Assembly: GCA_021029095.1 (NCBI GenBank) | Contig: JAJOHG010000343.1 | Coordinates: 1-27,613, forward strand | Direction of reading: 5' to 3' | DNA length: 27,613 bases | Source: Phellopilus nigrolimitatus | Taxonomy: Eukaryota; Basidiomycota; Agaricomycetes; Hymenochaetales; Hymenochaetaceae | Shown here: piece by piece, positions 18,621 through 27,613 of the stretch | How positions within the stretch are numbered: the stretch's first letter is position 1 | Layout of the letters: the number at the start of each line of letters is the position of its first letter | Made by a program: the position numbers and the translations under genes | Notes under the pieces: model-generated | What the model was told of the DNA's origin: nothing | Seen by the model: the letters and a program-made list of their open reading frames with translations, nothing else | Database searches by the model: none

Positions 18621-20484
18621 TCAGCGTGTATATTCTTCTGGGTATGCGACAAAACAAGCACGAACGTATGAAATATAATCTGGGCTCTCGCAAGCCTTGT
18701 ATTCTTTCAAGAGCTCCTCCACAGTTGCACTGGTATAGAATCCAATCAGCTTCTGCCTCTCAACACTGTAGGGGAAGTACACACCGCGAATCATCAAATT
18801 CCTCAAGCCCATTCTCGAACATCTTCTCCTTCTTGTATTGCTCCAAGAATGCGTTGCGTTTCCGCAGACGATCAAACTGGTCGAGCATACGCTTGAAGAG
18901 CTGGGACGGGCAAACGATTGATTAGTGCACGAAGTCCAGTCGGAATGCCCGCGGTATATGAACAAAGACACGCACGGAAGCAATACTGGTGTGATTTGCG
19001 AGCATCAGTCCGCTCACGCGGTGGTTCGCGGTAATGTACGGTGACTTGCGCGTCAACGCGACCTGAATCGACGCCGGGCCCCATGGGATAAACGTCGCGA
19101 GCTGTCGTTCACGGATGCGCAAAAGCGATTGGTGGACCTAATGGCATATAATTGTCACTAAAAATAATATAACAGAAGGGGAACACGGTGAACACACGTC
19201 GGTAGGGTCGACTTCGCCCTGTATGATATTGAGGATAGAGATGTAGCATGCAGTCTTGCTCGGCTGCGTCGACACCATGCGGTTCTTGGGCTGCAGCAAC
19301 CGACGCATCACGTCAAGCACTGTCGTCCGGCGGATCGGTTTCGCCTACAGGACACCGTCATACTTCGGTTTTTGAGCATATACGTGCGATAGTTGGAGGC
19401 GCACCTTGTCAATCTGGTCGCTCGTGAAGGGCGTGTACGACGTCATGAGGAAGTGGCAGCGCGGCGTTGGGATGAGCGACGCAATGATGCCGACGAGGTC
19501 GTTGTTCATGTAGCCAGGGTACCGGAGCGTCTGCGTGCTCGCAGCTATGACCGTCGACGCCTGTGTCAACGAAAAAGTAAGCACTTGACAGACCAAAGCC
19601 AAGAGCTAAATTAGGAGAAGTTACAAGCTGGTTCGTCTGGTCGAACGAGGTCGTCTGGAGGTGCAGCCGGTCGGCCGCGATGCGCGCGAGCGCGCCGTTG
19701 TCGAGCACGACGACCGAGTCCGCGTGGTTTACGAGGCGCTTGAGCGTGAGTAGCGAGTTGTACGGCTGCACGACGACGTCGCCCTCCTGCGCGTTCGGGA
19801 AGACCGAGTACGTCTGGATGAGCTTCTTCGGGAACTTGTCGTTCAACCGCTCGAGCAGGAACGAGCCCAGCCCCGAGCCTGTCCCGCCCGCAATCGAGTG
19901 CATCATCATGAACCCCTGCAGACCACATGAGTATTTATGCACCGATGCGCTGGGAGAAAGAGCGTTCGAAGATGCACCTCGAGCGAGTCGCTCCCCTCGG
20001 CTTCGCGGTCGACCATCTCCATGACCTCTTCATATATCCGTTCGCCGGCAGCGTACCCCTGCGCCCAGTTGTTCCCCGCGCCGCCGCCGTCCTTCGACAC
20101 AAAAATGTTCTCCGGGTTGTATAGGCTCGCGAATGGTGATGTCAGTATATTATTTATGACCTGAAGTCGGTTTCGTTTTCAATCAGTAGACAGGCGGAGG
20201 CAGATACGATTGGACGCACTCGGGGCTCGAGATCCACGAGAATCGCGCGCGGAATGTAGTGTTCGTCGTCCGCCTGATAAAAGAACACGTCTTTGCGGTC
20301 GCCGCCGTCCGTAGCCCACTCCTCCAGAATTCCTTCTTTGTTGATGCCATGCTCGGCGCACAGGCGTTGCCAGTATACCGAGCCCACTGGTAAAGGTCAA
20401 GGCACAATGTCTACGCCAGAGAAATGGCGACTTACTCTGATTCCCACATTGTCCGAGCTGGACGGTCACGATCTCACGAGGCAT
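18621..20484 (-). CDS. Gamma-tubulin
   Basis: Gamma-tubulin is the GTP-binding core of the microtubule-nucleating complex at spindle pole bodies. Nine exons on the minus strand: 20436-20484, 20220-20386, 19978-20160, 19625-19915, 19405-19560, 19198-19344, 18976-19137, 18785-18900 and 18621-18729. Phases close to 459 aa, the usual size. It starts [16 protein letters not shown]. The tubulin signature GGTGSGLGS, gamma-specific [14 protein letters not shown], and [20 protein letters not shown] are present; the C-terminus reads [12 protein letters not shown]. After that, a 14-residue tail ([14 protein letters not shown]) runs to the stop. It is not a family feature I recognise and could instead include a missed last intron with a GTTCGT donor. 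The shortest intron is 49 nt (20387-20435). No disruption seen. Confidence 0.97.
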
Positions 20485-20927
20485 GATAGAGAGCGGTGCC
20501 CGTCGAGGGCGTTAGTATGCCGATGCTGATCACAAGTAAGAATTGAGCAGGACGTCGTCTAAACGCGTCCACAAGACACGCTCGAATCAACACGTGCGCG
20601 ACGCGTCTTCTATAAGCTTCATCGCATAGCGATCAAGACGACATTTTATTTCCGATCTAACTATGAAAACCTACCGAGTAATTGCGACGATAACAACAAA
20701 AGGACGTATGCAAATGACATTGAGAATAGTTACGGGGAGAGTGCGAGGAATCAGCAGGACAGGGTGTGATGACAAGGGGAAAGAAAACATGGGGAAAGGG
20801 AGTAACTATATAACCTTTAATGCGTTCTGGAGGATGAAGGGGCAGGGAAAAAAAGACAGGAATAGAAAAAATGAAAGAGAAAGAAGCCATTTATTCCGTA
20901 TGTATTATTCGCGATAGACAGCAAGTT
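20485..20927. promoter_or_regulatory. Gamma-tubulin promoter and 3' flank of the nucleoporin gene
   Basis: These 443 nt hold the upstream region of gamma-tubulin (right to left) and the 3' flank of the nucleoporin, which has A-rich runs near 20848-20884. TATA-like sequences on the minus strand (for example near 20810) lie far from the start. No additional gene is seen. Confidence 0.5.
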
Positions 20928-23900
20928 TCACCGCTTCGCACCAGGCCCGCGCCTCGGCAGGCCCTTCATCTGCCGTTTGGGAGTGCCAGTCCCCGAAGTA
21001 GTCGAGGGCGGCGCCGCACCGATGTTGAACACTGTCCCGCCAGTAGACTGCCCGAACGCGAACGGGGTAGTCGCGGACGCGGGCGATTGCGGCAGCCCCG
21101 CAGCGGCACCCGCGGGCGAGGACGGCTGGCTAGCCCCAAAGCTGAACTGATTTCCGGGCGTGCCCGACGGTGCGTTAAAGGCGAAGGAAGGCCCGGAGGT
21201 GAAGGGACTGCTTGGCGTCGAGGCCGCCGCCGCCGCTGGCGCGGGCGCTCCGAACGAATTCGATCCATTCGGTGGTTGGCCAAAGCCAAACGGTGCCGCA
21301 AGAGAACCGCCTGACGGCGGCGCCGGTTGGCCGAAGGCGTTCGAAGGCGCACCAAATGCCGTCGCAGGCGGCGTTCCGCCCTCCGACTTCTGCCCAAAGG
21401 AGAATGTCGTGGAGATAGTCGGCGCGGACGCCGTGCGGTTGAAGTTGAATCCGTTGCCCGACGCCGTCGGCTTGCTCTCTTCTTTCGCTCCGAACGGGTG
21501 CGAAGTTGACGATGTCCCAGAGGGCTGACCGCCGAAAGGAAACATGGACGAGGACGAATTAGGCTGTCCAAAGGGGTTCACGGGCGTCGCACCAAGACCG
21601 AACGTCATCCCTCCCGCTGGCTTATTTTGGCCCGTTCCGTTCATATCCATCCGCGTCGGGCTTTCCTCCATGCTCATCCCCTCATCCGCCTTGGACGGGG
21701 GAGTAACAGACCTCGCTGCAGGTGCACTAAAGGCAAATTGGGACGCAGCCGGAGCGGCAGCGTTGTTCTCAGGCGCTTTCGCAGGCGCGCCGAAGCCAAA
21801 GCCTGTGCTACCTCCAGAAGACGGTGCAGCAGGCGCCCCAAACGTAAACGGGGAGCCTTTACGCTCCGTTCCCGAGGGTGGTGTTGCAGGCGGTGCGCCG
21901 AACCCGAACGGGTTCTTCGCAGTGTCCGCATTGGATGTAGTCGCAGCAGGCGCTGGGGGCGCTCCGAACGAAAATCCACTGCCACCGGTATTGCCGAAAA
22001 GGGGCTTTGGCACAGTGGGCGAGTCGGTGGAAGAAGTAGGCGGGTTGCTTATTGATGCTACGACAGGGGGCGCACCGAATGAGAATGAAGGCTTTTGTTC
22101 TGTGGTGCTAGTGGTAGTATTCTGGGCTGGCTGGGCTGGCTGGGTAGCTGAAGACGGGAAGGACGTGCCAGAACTCGTCGCCGCCCCTGTGCCGAAAAGC
22201 GGTTTCGGTGCGCTGGCACCGGCAGTAGCACCGAAAGCGAAGAATGACGGCGGTGCAGACGGCTTACTCTCAGGCTCGGCAGGTTTCTCAGAAGCTACCT
22301 TAGGCGCGGACCCAAATGAAAATGCTGCAGACGTAGACGAGCCTGTTCCTGTAGGCGAGAAGCTCGACGGAGCTGCAGCGGCAGGAGTATCCTGTCCCCC
22401 AAATAGGTGCACGCTGGCCGGTCTGTTTCCCGCAGACGCCTCAGGTTTCTTAGCCGGAGCGCCGAAAAGCGGTGAGGGCAAGGGCGATGTGCTGCCGGCA
22501 GTCGCAGCCGGTTTCTGCGCGAAGCTGAACAGCGTCGATTTTGACTCGGCTGGCTGCGATGAATTGCCATTCTGTGTCGCTGGCGGAGCTTCCCCATTCC
22601 ACAGAGGATTCTCTGGGTCCTTTACCGGTACTGGTGGAGAAGATCCACTTGCTGCTGGCACGGGAGACGGAGCGGCCGGTTTTTTTCCGGCAAGCAATGC
22701 AGAGTTCGCGAAGAAATTAGGAACCGTAGGCGTCACTGGAGTGCTGCCCGCCGAGTGAGAGTTTGCAAAAAAGTTTGGAATCGCAGGTGGGACAGAGGTC
22801 GTCGACAGGGCCGCGGGTGCTGGCGCAGAGAAATTCGACGGTGCGCTCGTCTCTTGCCTCGCCGGGACTGGCGGCACAGGAGTCGGCGGCACAACGGAAA
22901 GCTTAGGCAGGACTGGAGCGCCCTCGGCAGGGGCTGCCTTAGCTGCGGGGAACGCAGAAGCAGGGGGCTTGATGAGCGACGGCGCCCCAGTCGGAGCCGC
23001 TGCGCTTTGGAACGGCTTAGCGGTCATTTTTTCCGCCGATTTGCCTAAAGAAAATGGAAGAGACATGATGGGCGGCTCCTTCGCTCTGGTATGATCATGT
23101 TGAATCGACGTCTCCTACAACGGAAGAAAGAAACATTAGTGAGATATCATTCTTAACTCTCGGTTCAAAGAGAATATAGCCTACAGTAGTCGCAAACGAG
23201 AATCCCGCGGGAGCATCAAACACCGGCTTCTTCGCCTCCGCCTCCTTCGGGGATGCTTTCCTACCCTCTCCGTCGTCCATCATAGCTTTCTCGTCGGCGT
23301 CCTCACTTTCTTCGTCGTCGAAGGCCGCAGAGAACTTGTTCGACGTTCGCTTAAGAGGCACTGAACGCAGCCCCGCTTCGCGTGTGCGCGTTCGACCTAC
23401 GCGGCCGTACGGCTGGTTGCGCTCAACCTGCGCACGCGCGGCAGACGATCTTGCGAATGGGTCATTTGGCGTAGGACCAGGTGCAGGTCCGGTTTTCTTC
23501 TTTTGTCCAGGCTCGTCCTCAGACCCCGAGGTCATGTGTGCGTAGACGCCGACGTCACGTTTGCGACCGCTTGCGCCTGCCTTCTCAATGTTCTCTTCAT
23601 TGTCGCCGGTATTAAGGCCGGCGTGGTCCTGTTGTCCTTCCTCTTCGTCCGCTTTTCGGCGGCGCGCAAGTAACTTGCTAAGCCCGCCCTTTCTGGCGTA
23701 CGGCTTGCCATCGTCCTCGCCTCGATCTCTACCCTTACCCTTTGATTTGCCGGCCATGCCCAGGCTGGGCCTAACCTCCCTGCCCTTCTTGGACATTGGG
23801 ATGGGTACGTGGACACGCTTCGGCTTAAGGAAGTCTGGTATGACTTTGGCGTCTTTGTACCTAGATGGCATGATGGGGGATTTATACAATTCGAGGTCAT

Positions 23901-24966
23901 GATATGTCTTCGCGGCTGAGTTTTGAACTTGGGCAGTAGCTTAGAAGGAAAAACGGGAAGAAGAAATAAGTGTGAAAAAGACGAAGGTGGATTAAGGAAG
24001 AAAAGCAGTATACCATTAGAAGAAGTTGACATTTGAGAAGGAATACTGGAAAAGGATCCGAAGCTAGTCAGCATCCGATCACGGCTTGGGGACCGAGTCT
24101 AGGATTCAATGTCAGCTATTCAGTATTACTGATTTAAAAAAAGCGAATGTACATACAGCGCGATCGAACTCTGCCAGAGTGCCTAGAGACAACGTTTTCT
24201 GCGCTCTTAACTGACGAGCAGAGGCATCCTCTTGGGGAGGTCTGACAAACATCGGTTTCGACTGGAGGGCCGAAGACGGCGGAGGCATCGAGGGCTCTCG
24301 GCGGAGGGGGTTGGCAATAGACGGCTGCGGGGTCAGCGATGTGCGCAACCTAAAGTGGGAAGACGGAAGCTGAATGGAGCCATCACGTGGACCAAGGGAG
24401 AGGGAGTGGTTGGACGCCACGGGGGACGTGAGCGGGAGAGGAACGGCCGCTGGATCGTGGTAGATGGTGGCATACTGAGCCGGGGGGTCGATGGACATGG
24501 TGCGCGAGTGTGACAAAGGTGGGGCCCCATACATCGACACGATGGAACGACGACCATATACATTCTCGTCTGCTCTGGGGCGACGGGACAGTGAACCGCC
24601 GCGGCGGGCGGTGGGCTGAGTGGGCTGAAGACTGACGGGCGGGGGGTCGAGATAGCCAGCTGCGGGCGGAGCGTGATGGACGCGCTCGGGGCTGTCTACG
24701 CGCATGCGCTTGACTTTGTGCGGGGATTGTACGGCGTCGTCCTCCTCATCGCCGTTGCCATCAGTCCCCTGGCATGCGTCGCGCTCGTTCCTCCTGCGCT
24801 TTCCGAGGTCCTCGAAGTTCTCGTTGGCAGCGAACCAGGCGAGGGGGGCTGCGACGATGTTCCTGATGGTACCGAGGATGGAGCCGGAGCGGGACATGTG
24901 CTGTTTGTTTCGAGTGTAGGGTTTATTCCTCCGCGGGGAGATGGACTTGGGGGAAGGGGCGAACAT
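20928..24966 (-). CDS. FG-repeat nucleoporin, Nup1/Nup124-like
   Basis: Four exons on the minus strand: 24157-24966, 24014-24098, 23185-23939 and 20928-23114, phases closing to 1278 aa. The start is ATG 24966 (MFAPSPKS); the frame upstream has no other ATG. Residues about 29-47 (ILGTIRNIVAAPLAWFA) form an amphipathic helix like the membrane-binding helices of Nup1/Nup60. The next 500 residues are disordered, Ser/Pro-rich and basic, with NLS-like KRRR and KKKTGP. Exon 4 carries about 25 FG dipeptides as FSFG, PFGFG and FGAP, separated by Ser/Thr/Ala/Pro spacers; these FG repeats form the permeability barrier and bind karyopherins. The C-terminus, KRQMKGLPRRGPGAKR, is basic, as in nuclear-basket nucleoporins. 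It most likely sits on the nuclear-basket side of the pore (inference). Plus-strand frames here, up to 404 aa, are shadows of the repetitive coding strand. Confidence 0.9.
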
Positions 24967-25239
24967 GGCCTTTGAGTATTTGTGGCCTCGAGGACGAGTG
25001 ACGACGACCAGCCACAATCCTACAAGAGCAACAAGGCCAGAGCGTGAGTGAAAAACCTCCACGCGTAGTCGTCACAGCAACGTCACAATCGGTCACTTTT
25101 GAGTCACATGGCGTCTAACACGCGCTCTGAGTCACTCTGACGTCGTGTCTACGGGGCGGTCCGACTTGGCCGACTCGACGCGTTCGAACGCGCCGACGTC
25201 GACAGCGGCACAGCGCCGCCTTTCTCTTCAACTTACACG
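24967..25239. promoter_or_regulatory. Bidirectional promoter of nucleoporin and Yme2 genes
   Basis: Only 273 bp separate the two divergent start codons. TGAGTCA (AP-1/Gcn4-type core) occurs perfectly at 25100-25106 and 25128-25134, 28 bp apart, and a CRE-like TGACGTCG lies at 25138-25145. Several GTCAC/CGTCA motifs surround them. No TATA box is obvious. Confidence 0.5.
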
Positions 25240-27613
25240 ATGCTCGCTGCAGTCAGAGTGTCAGCGCGCAGACAGCCGCAGCTACACACCTTCTTTCGCA
25301 CCGCTAATTGTCTTCGCCTCCGTCGCTCCGTCACCACAGCCAGCGCTGAACCTCCCTCGCCTGCCAGCGAGGCCCTTTTGTTCGTCGACTCCGTATTTCC
25401 TGTCCGCTTCGGCGCCTGGGAGTTCGTGCTTTATGTCATTTCTTCTTCTAGCGGGGACTTACGTTTTTCTTTCCGTCCTGCAGTGTACGGCACTACATTG
25501 GCCTCTTTCGCCAAGAGCACCTCCTCCAGTCTCTCGAGGACATCCTCGCTTCAGTAAAGGTCCATGGTTTTCAGGTCGTCTCTCTTGAGCCGCAAAACAA
25601 AGACGGAGGCGTATTCGTCAGGTTTAAGTACGACGCTTCCAGTCACGACGACGCGCTCCGTGACATCGTGAAGGAACTGAAAGCTGCGAGTGACGAGAAT
25701 CAAGGGCTTCCGTCGTGGACCGCTCTAAAGCAAGCGTCCGGTGACATTTGGCTAGTTCAAGGGAAACCATGGCGCGAAGTGGGTGTTCTGATTTAATGCA
25801 ACGCTTCTCGGTCAGGTCTGACAGAAATAATACAGGACCTCAATAGATTTGCATCGCCAATGCTCAAAGTCTCCTTTGAGGGCCCGGACATACGCGAAGA
25901 AAGCCTGTACGAAATATTTAGAGTGAGATCACTTGTTCTCTTGGCATATTCTCAACATTAATATACCCCAGCCATTCGGACGAGTAATCGACCTCACGCC
26001 TCCCGCGCCTGGCCCCGCTGGCGCTCTGCGTTCATCCGTCGTGACCTTTCGCAAAGTCCGTGCCGCCGCGACTGCGCACAATTGCGTGCACGGCATCACT
26101 GTCCCAGTTGCGGGGGCATCCACCCGATTGCATACTATGTACGAACGGCCCCTCAAGGCTCACGCCGTGCGCGATTGGATCACGGGTCACCCGAAGCTCG
26201 TCGTTCCCGTCTTGGTTTTCTTCCTAGGCACGATCACCTATACAGTAAGACTGATTTAAAGCCCTTCGTATTCGTTTCCCTCAAACTCTTCGCCAGATTT
26301 TCGACCCCATAAGGGCATTTGCCGTCGAAGGGAAGATGCTGGATTGGTTTGACTACCGGAGTCCGTCTCAATCTTTCGGTGGTATTTCTGCAATTCTGAC
26401 TTCCTCTTACAAAATAACCAGAGTCAACTGTGTACCAGTGGATCAAGAAGAACACAGTGGAGAGGCTTTCCATCGCATTGACTTCTGGTCAGGACCAGGC
26501 TGGCGCGTCGATCAATGCAAACGTCTGGAAGAGAGACAGGACGCCGAAACAGAAGTCAAGGCATACCTCAGTGATTTCCCCAGTGCGTTACTCGCGAATA
26601 TCTATTCAGAAAAATTCACTGACAAACACTCGCCCCAGATACGGTGACATTCGTTCACGGCCCGCAGGGCAGCGGGAAGTCGCGCATGCTATTCTCCCTT
26701 CTGGAAGACAACGAGAGGTGAAAGTCGTATTATTAACAGAAATTAAACCCACGTTCTGACTTTCTTCGGTAGACCAGTGCTGACGATCGACTGCGCTGAG
26801 TTGTACAAAGCGAACTCCGATCCTGCCTTGCTCACGTCCCTAGCTCGCCAAACCGGCTACTGGCCCGTGTTTCCGTTTATCAACTCCCTAAACAACCTCA
26901 TCGACATTGCAAGCGTCGGCCTCATCGGTCAGAAAGGTACGACACTTAGTCCTACGAGTGAGAAATCATAACGTTTCATTCGCGAAAATCAGCCGGTCTG
27001 AGCGCGTCGCTCGACACCCAGGTGCAGCAGATGCTCGAGGTCGTCGGCACGGGCCTCAAACACGCCAGTGCGCATGAGCTGCAGCGCGTGGAGCATGCAC
27101 GCAGCTCCGCGGACGCGGCCGAGGAGCGCCGCACCGAGGAGGCGCGCCGGCGCGCGGCTCTGAACCTCGGCACGTGGCACGACCCACGCCTCGACTGCGT
27201 CGCAGGCAGTGGCGTGATATGTGAGCTTGGCATCGGGGACGAGCTGATGCGGCCCGAGGACCATGAGCGCGGAGGCGTGTACGCGAGCGCGGGCGGAGAA
27301 CTTGGCGAGAAGAACAGCGCAGACGAGGGTGGGTCCGAGAAGCAGAAGACGCCGTCCGAAGTGCATACGCTGCGCGCGCTCCCGATCGTGGTCATCAAGA
27401 ACTTCGCGACGAAGCGCGGGCAGGACGAGGTGCTCGGCGTGCTGGCGAAGTGGGCCGCGGCGCTTGTCACCAACCAGGTCGCGCACGTCATTGTCGTCAG
27501 CGATAATCGCGAGAACGCGAAGGTACTGGCTCAGGGTGAGGCTTCCGTTTACTCAAAATATTTTTCTGTGTCCGAGCGCGATTGTTTCGCCTTGCAGCGC
27601 TGCCTTCTAAGCC
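25240..27613 (+). CDS. YME2: Yme2/RNA12 mitochondrial inner-membrane AAA protein (3' partial, one-base frame break)
   Basis: In yeast, Yme2 is an inner-membrane protein linked to mitochondrial DNA nucleoids and escape. Exons: 25240-25421, 25484-25778, 25836-25922, 25972-26244, 26297-26360, 26422-26582, 26639-26717, 26773-26936, 26993-27535 and 27598 onward. The N-terminus is an Arg-rich, acid-free mitochondrial presequence. LFVDSVFPVRFGAW leads into the RNA12-type N-domain. An RRM (VSFEGPDIREESLYEIFRPF) follows, then one membrane helix (LVVPVLVFFLGTITY) and an AAA domain with Walker A HGPQGSGKS. In the exon 26422-26582, the frame must shift by one base between NANVWK and ERQDAE (about 26525-26533) to join family-typical sequence on both sides. 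Exon phases agree that one nucleotide is missing. A 45-nt alternative intron would also restore the frame. The first intron uses a GTTCGT donor. The gene is cut by the window edge. Confidence 0.92.

Noticed and set aside
21544..22758. 404-aa plus-strand frame
   Set aside because: It is antisense to the FG-repeat exon. Repetitive Gly/Ala/Phe codons lack stops in the antisense frame, so the length is not evidence of coding.
25145..25588. 147-aa frame starting upstream of Yme2
   Set aside because: It is in another frame from the presequence and the LFVDSVFP motif, and has no recognisable content.

Overview
The window reads as a filamentous basidiomycete genome, probably an Agaricomycete. The genes are rich in short GT-AG introns (mostly 48-85 nt) with CTGAC/CTAAC-type branch sites. 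The conserved genes (gamma-tubulin, MBF1, a Nup1/Nup124-like FG nucleoporin, Yme2/RNA12, a SWIM-RING protein, a UshA-like phosphatase) are fungal in form. I assigned the kingdom and phylum from gene style and family recognition only; no search was run.

Layout. (1) 1-4946 is a GC-rich accessory block. It holds two minus-strand spliced genes of unknown function (A, running off the left edge; B, with a Zn2Cys6-like cysteine cluster) and a divergent plus-strand gene (C) ending in a SUMO-interacting-motif-like tail. C is followed at once by a polypurine tract and what looks like an LTR. (2) 4947-9485 is a Ty1/Copia retrotransposon. It has an uninterrupted gag-protease-integrase-RT-RNase H frame, a polypurine tract and a 3' LTR, but its 5' LTR and gag N-terminus are missing, joined directly to the preceding LTR-like DNA. 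Just past its LTR, a 50-nt piece of LTR leader is repeated without a 60-nt GT-AG segment, as if copied from spliced RNA. (3) 9539-12348 is a 2.8-kb AT-richer stretch without a convincing gene, holding a long imperfect hairpin. (4) 12349-27613 is a compact housekeeping region: SWIM-RING protein (+), metallophosphatase/5'-nucleotidase (+), MBF1 (+), gamma-tubulin (-), FG nucleoporin (-), and the mitochondrial Yme2/RNA12 AAA protein (+, cut by the right edge).

The housekeeping genes share no pathway: microtubule nucleation, nuclear pore, mitochondrial DNA maintenance, transcription coactivation and probable ubiquitin ligation. MBF1 and gamma-tubulin converge; the nucleoporin and Yme2 diverge from a 273-bp shared promoter with two TGAGTCA sites. 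I rebuilt exon structures by hand and checked that intron phases close. They close for every complete gene. Yme2 is the exception: one exon is a single nucleotide short of the frame its protein family requires.

The most unusual signals are: the intron-lacking copy of the LTR leader at 9489-9538; a predicted 2-nt microexon in MBF1; the Yme2 one-base frame break; the 105-nt hairpin at 11239-11343; and the uncharacterised A-B-C cluster next to the retroelement junction.
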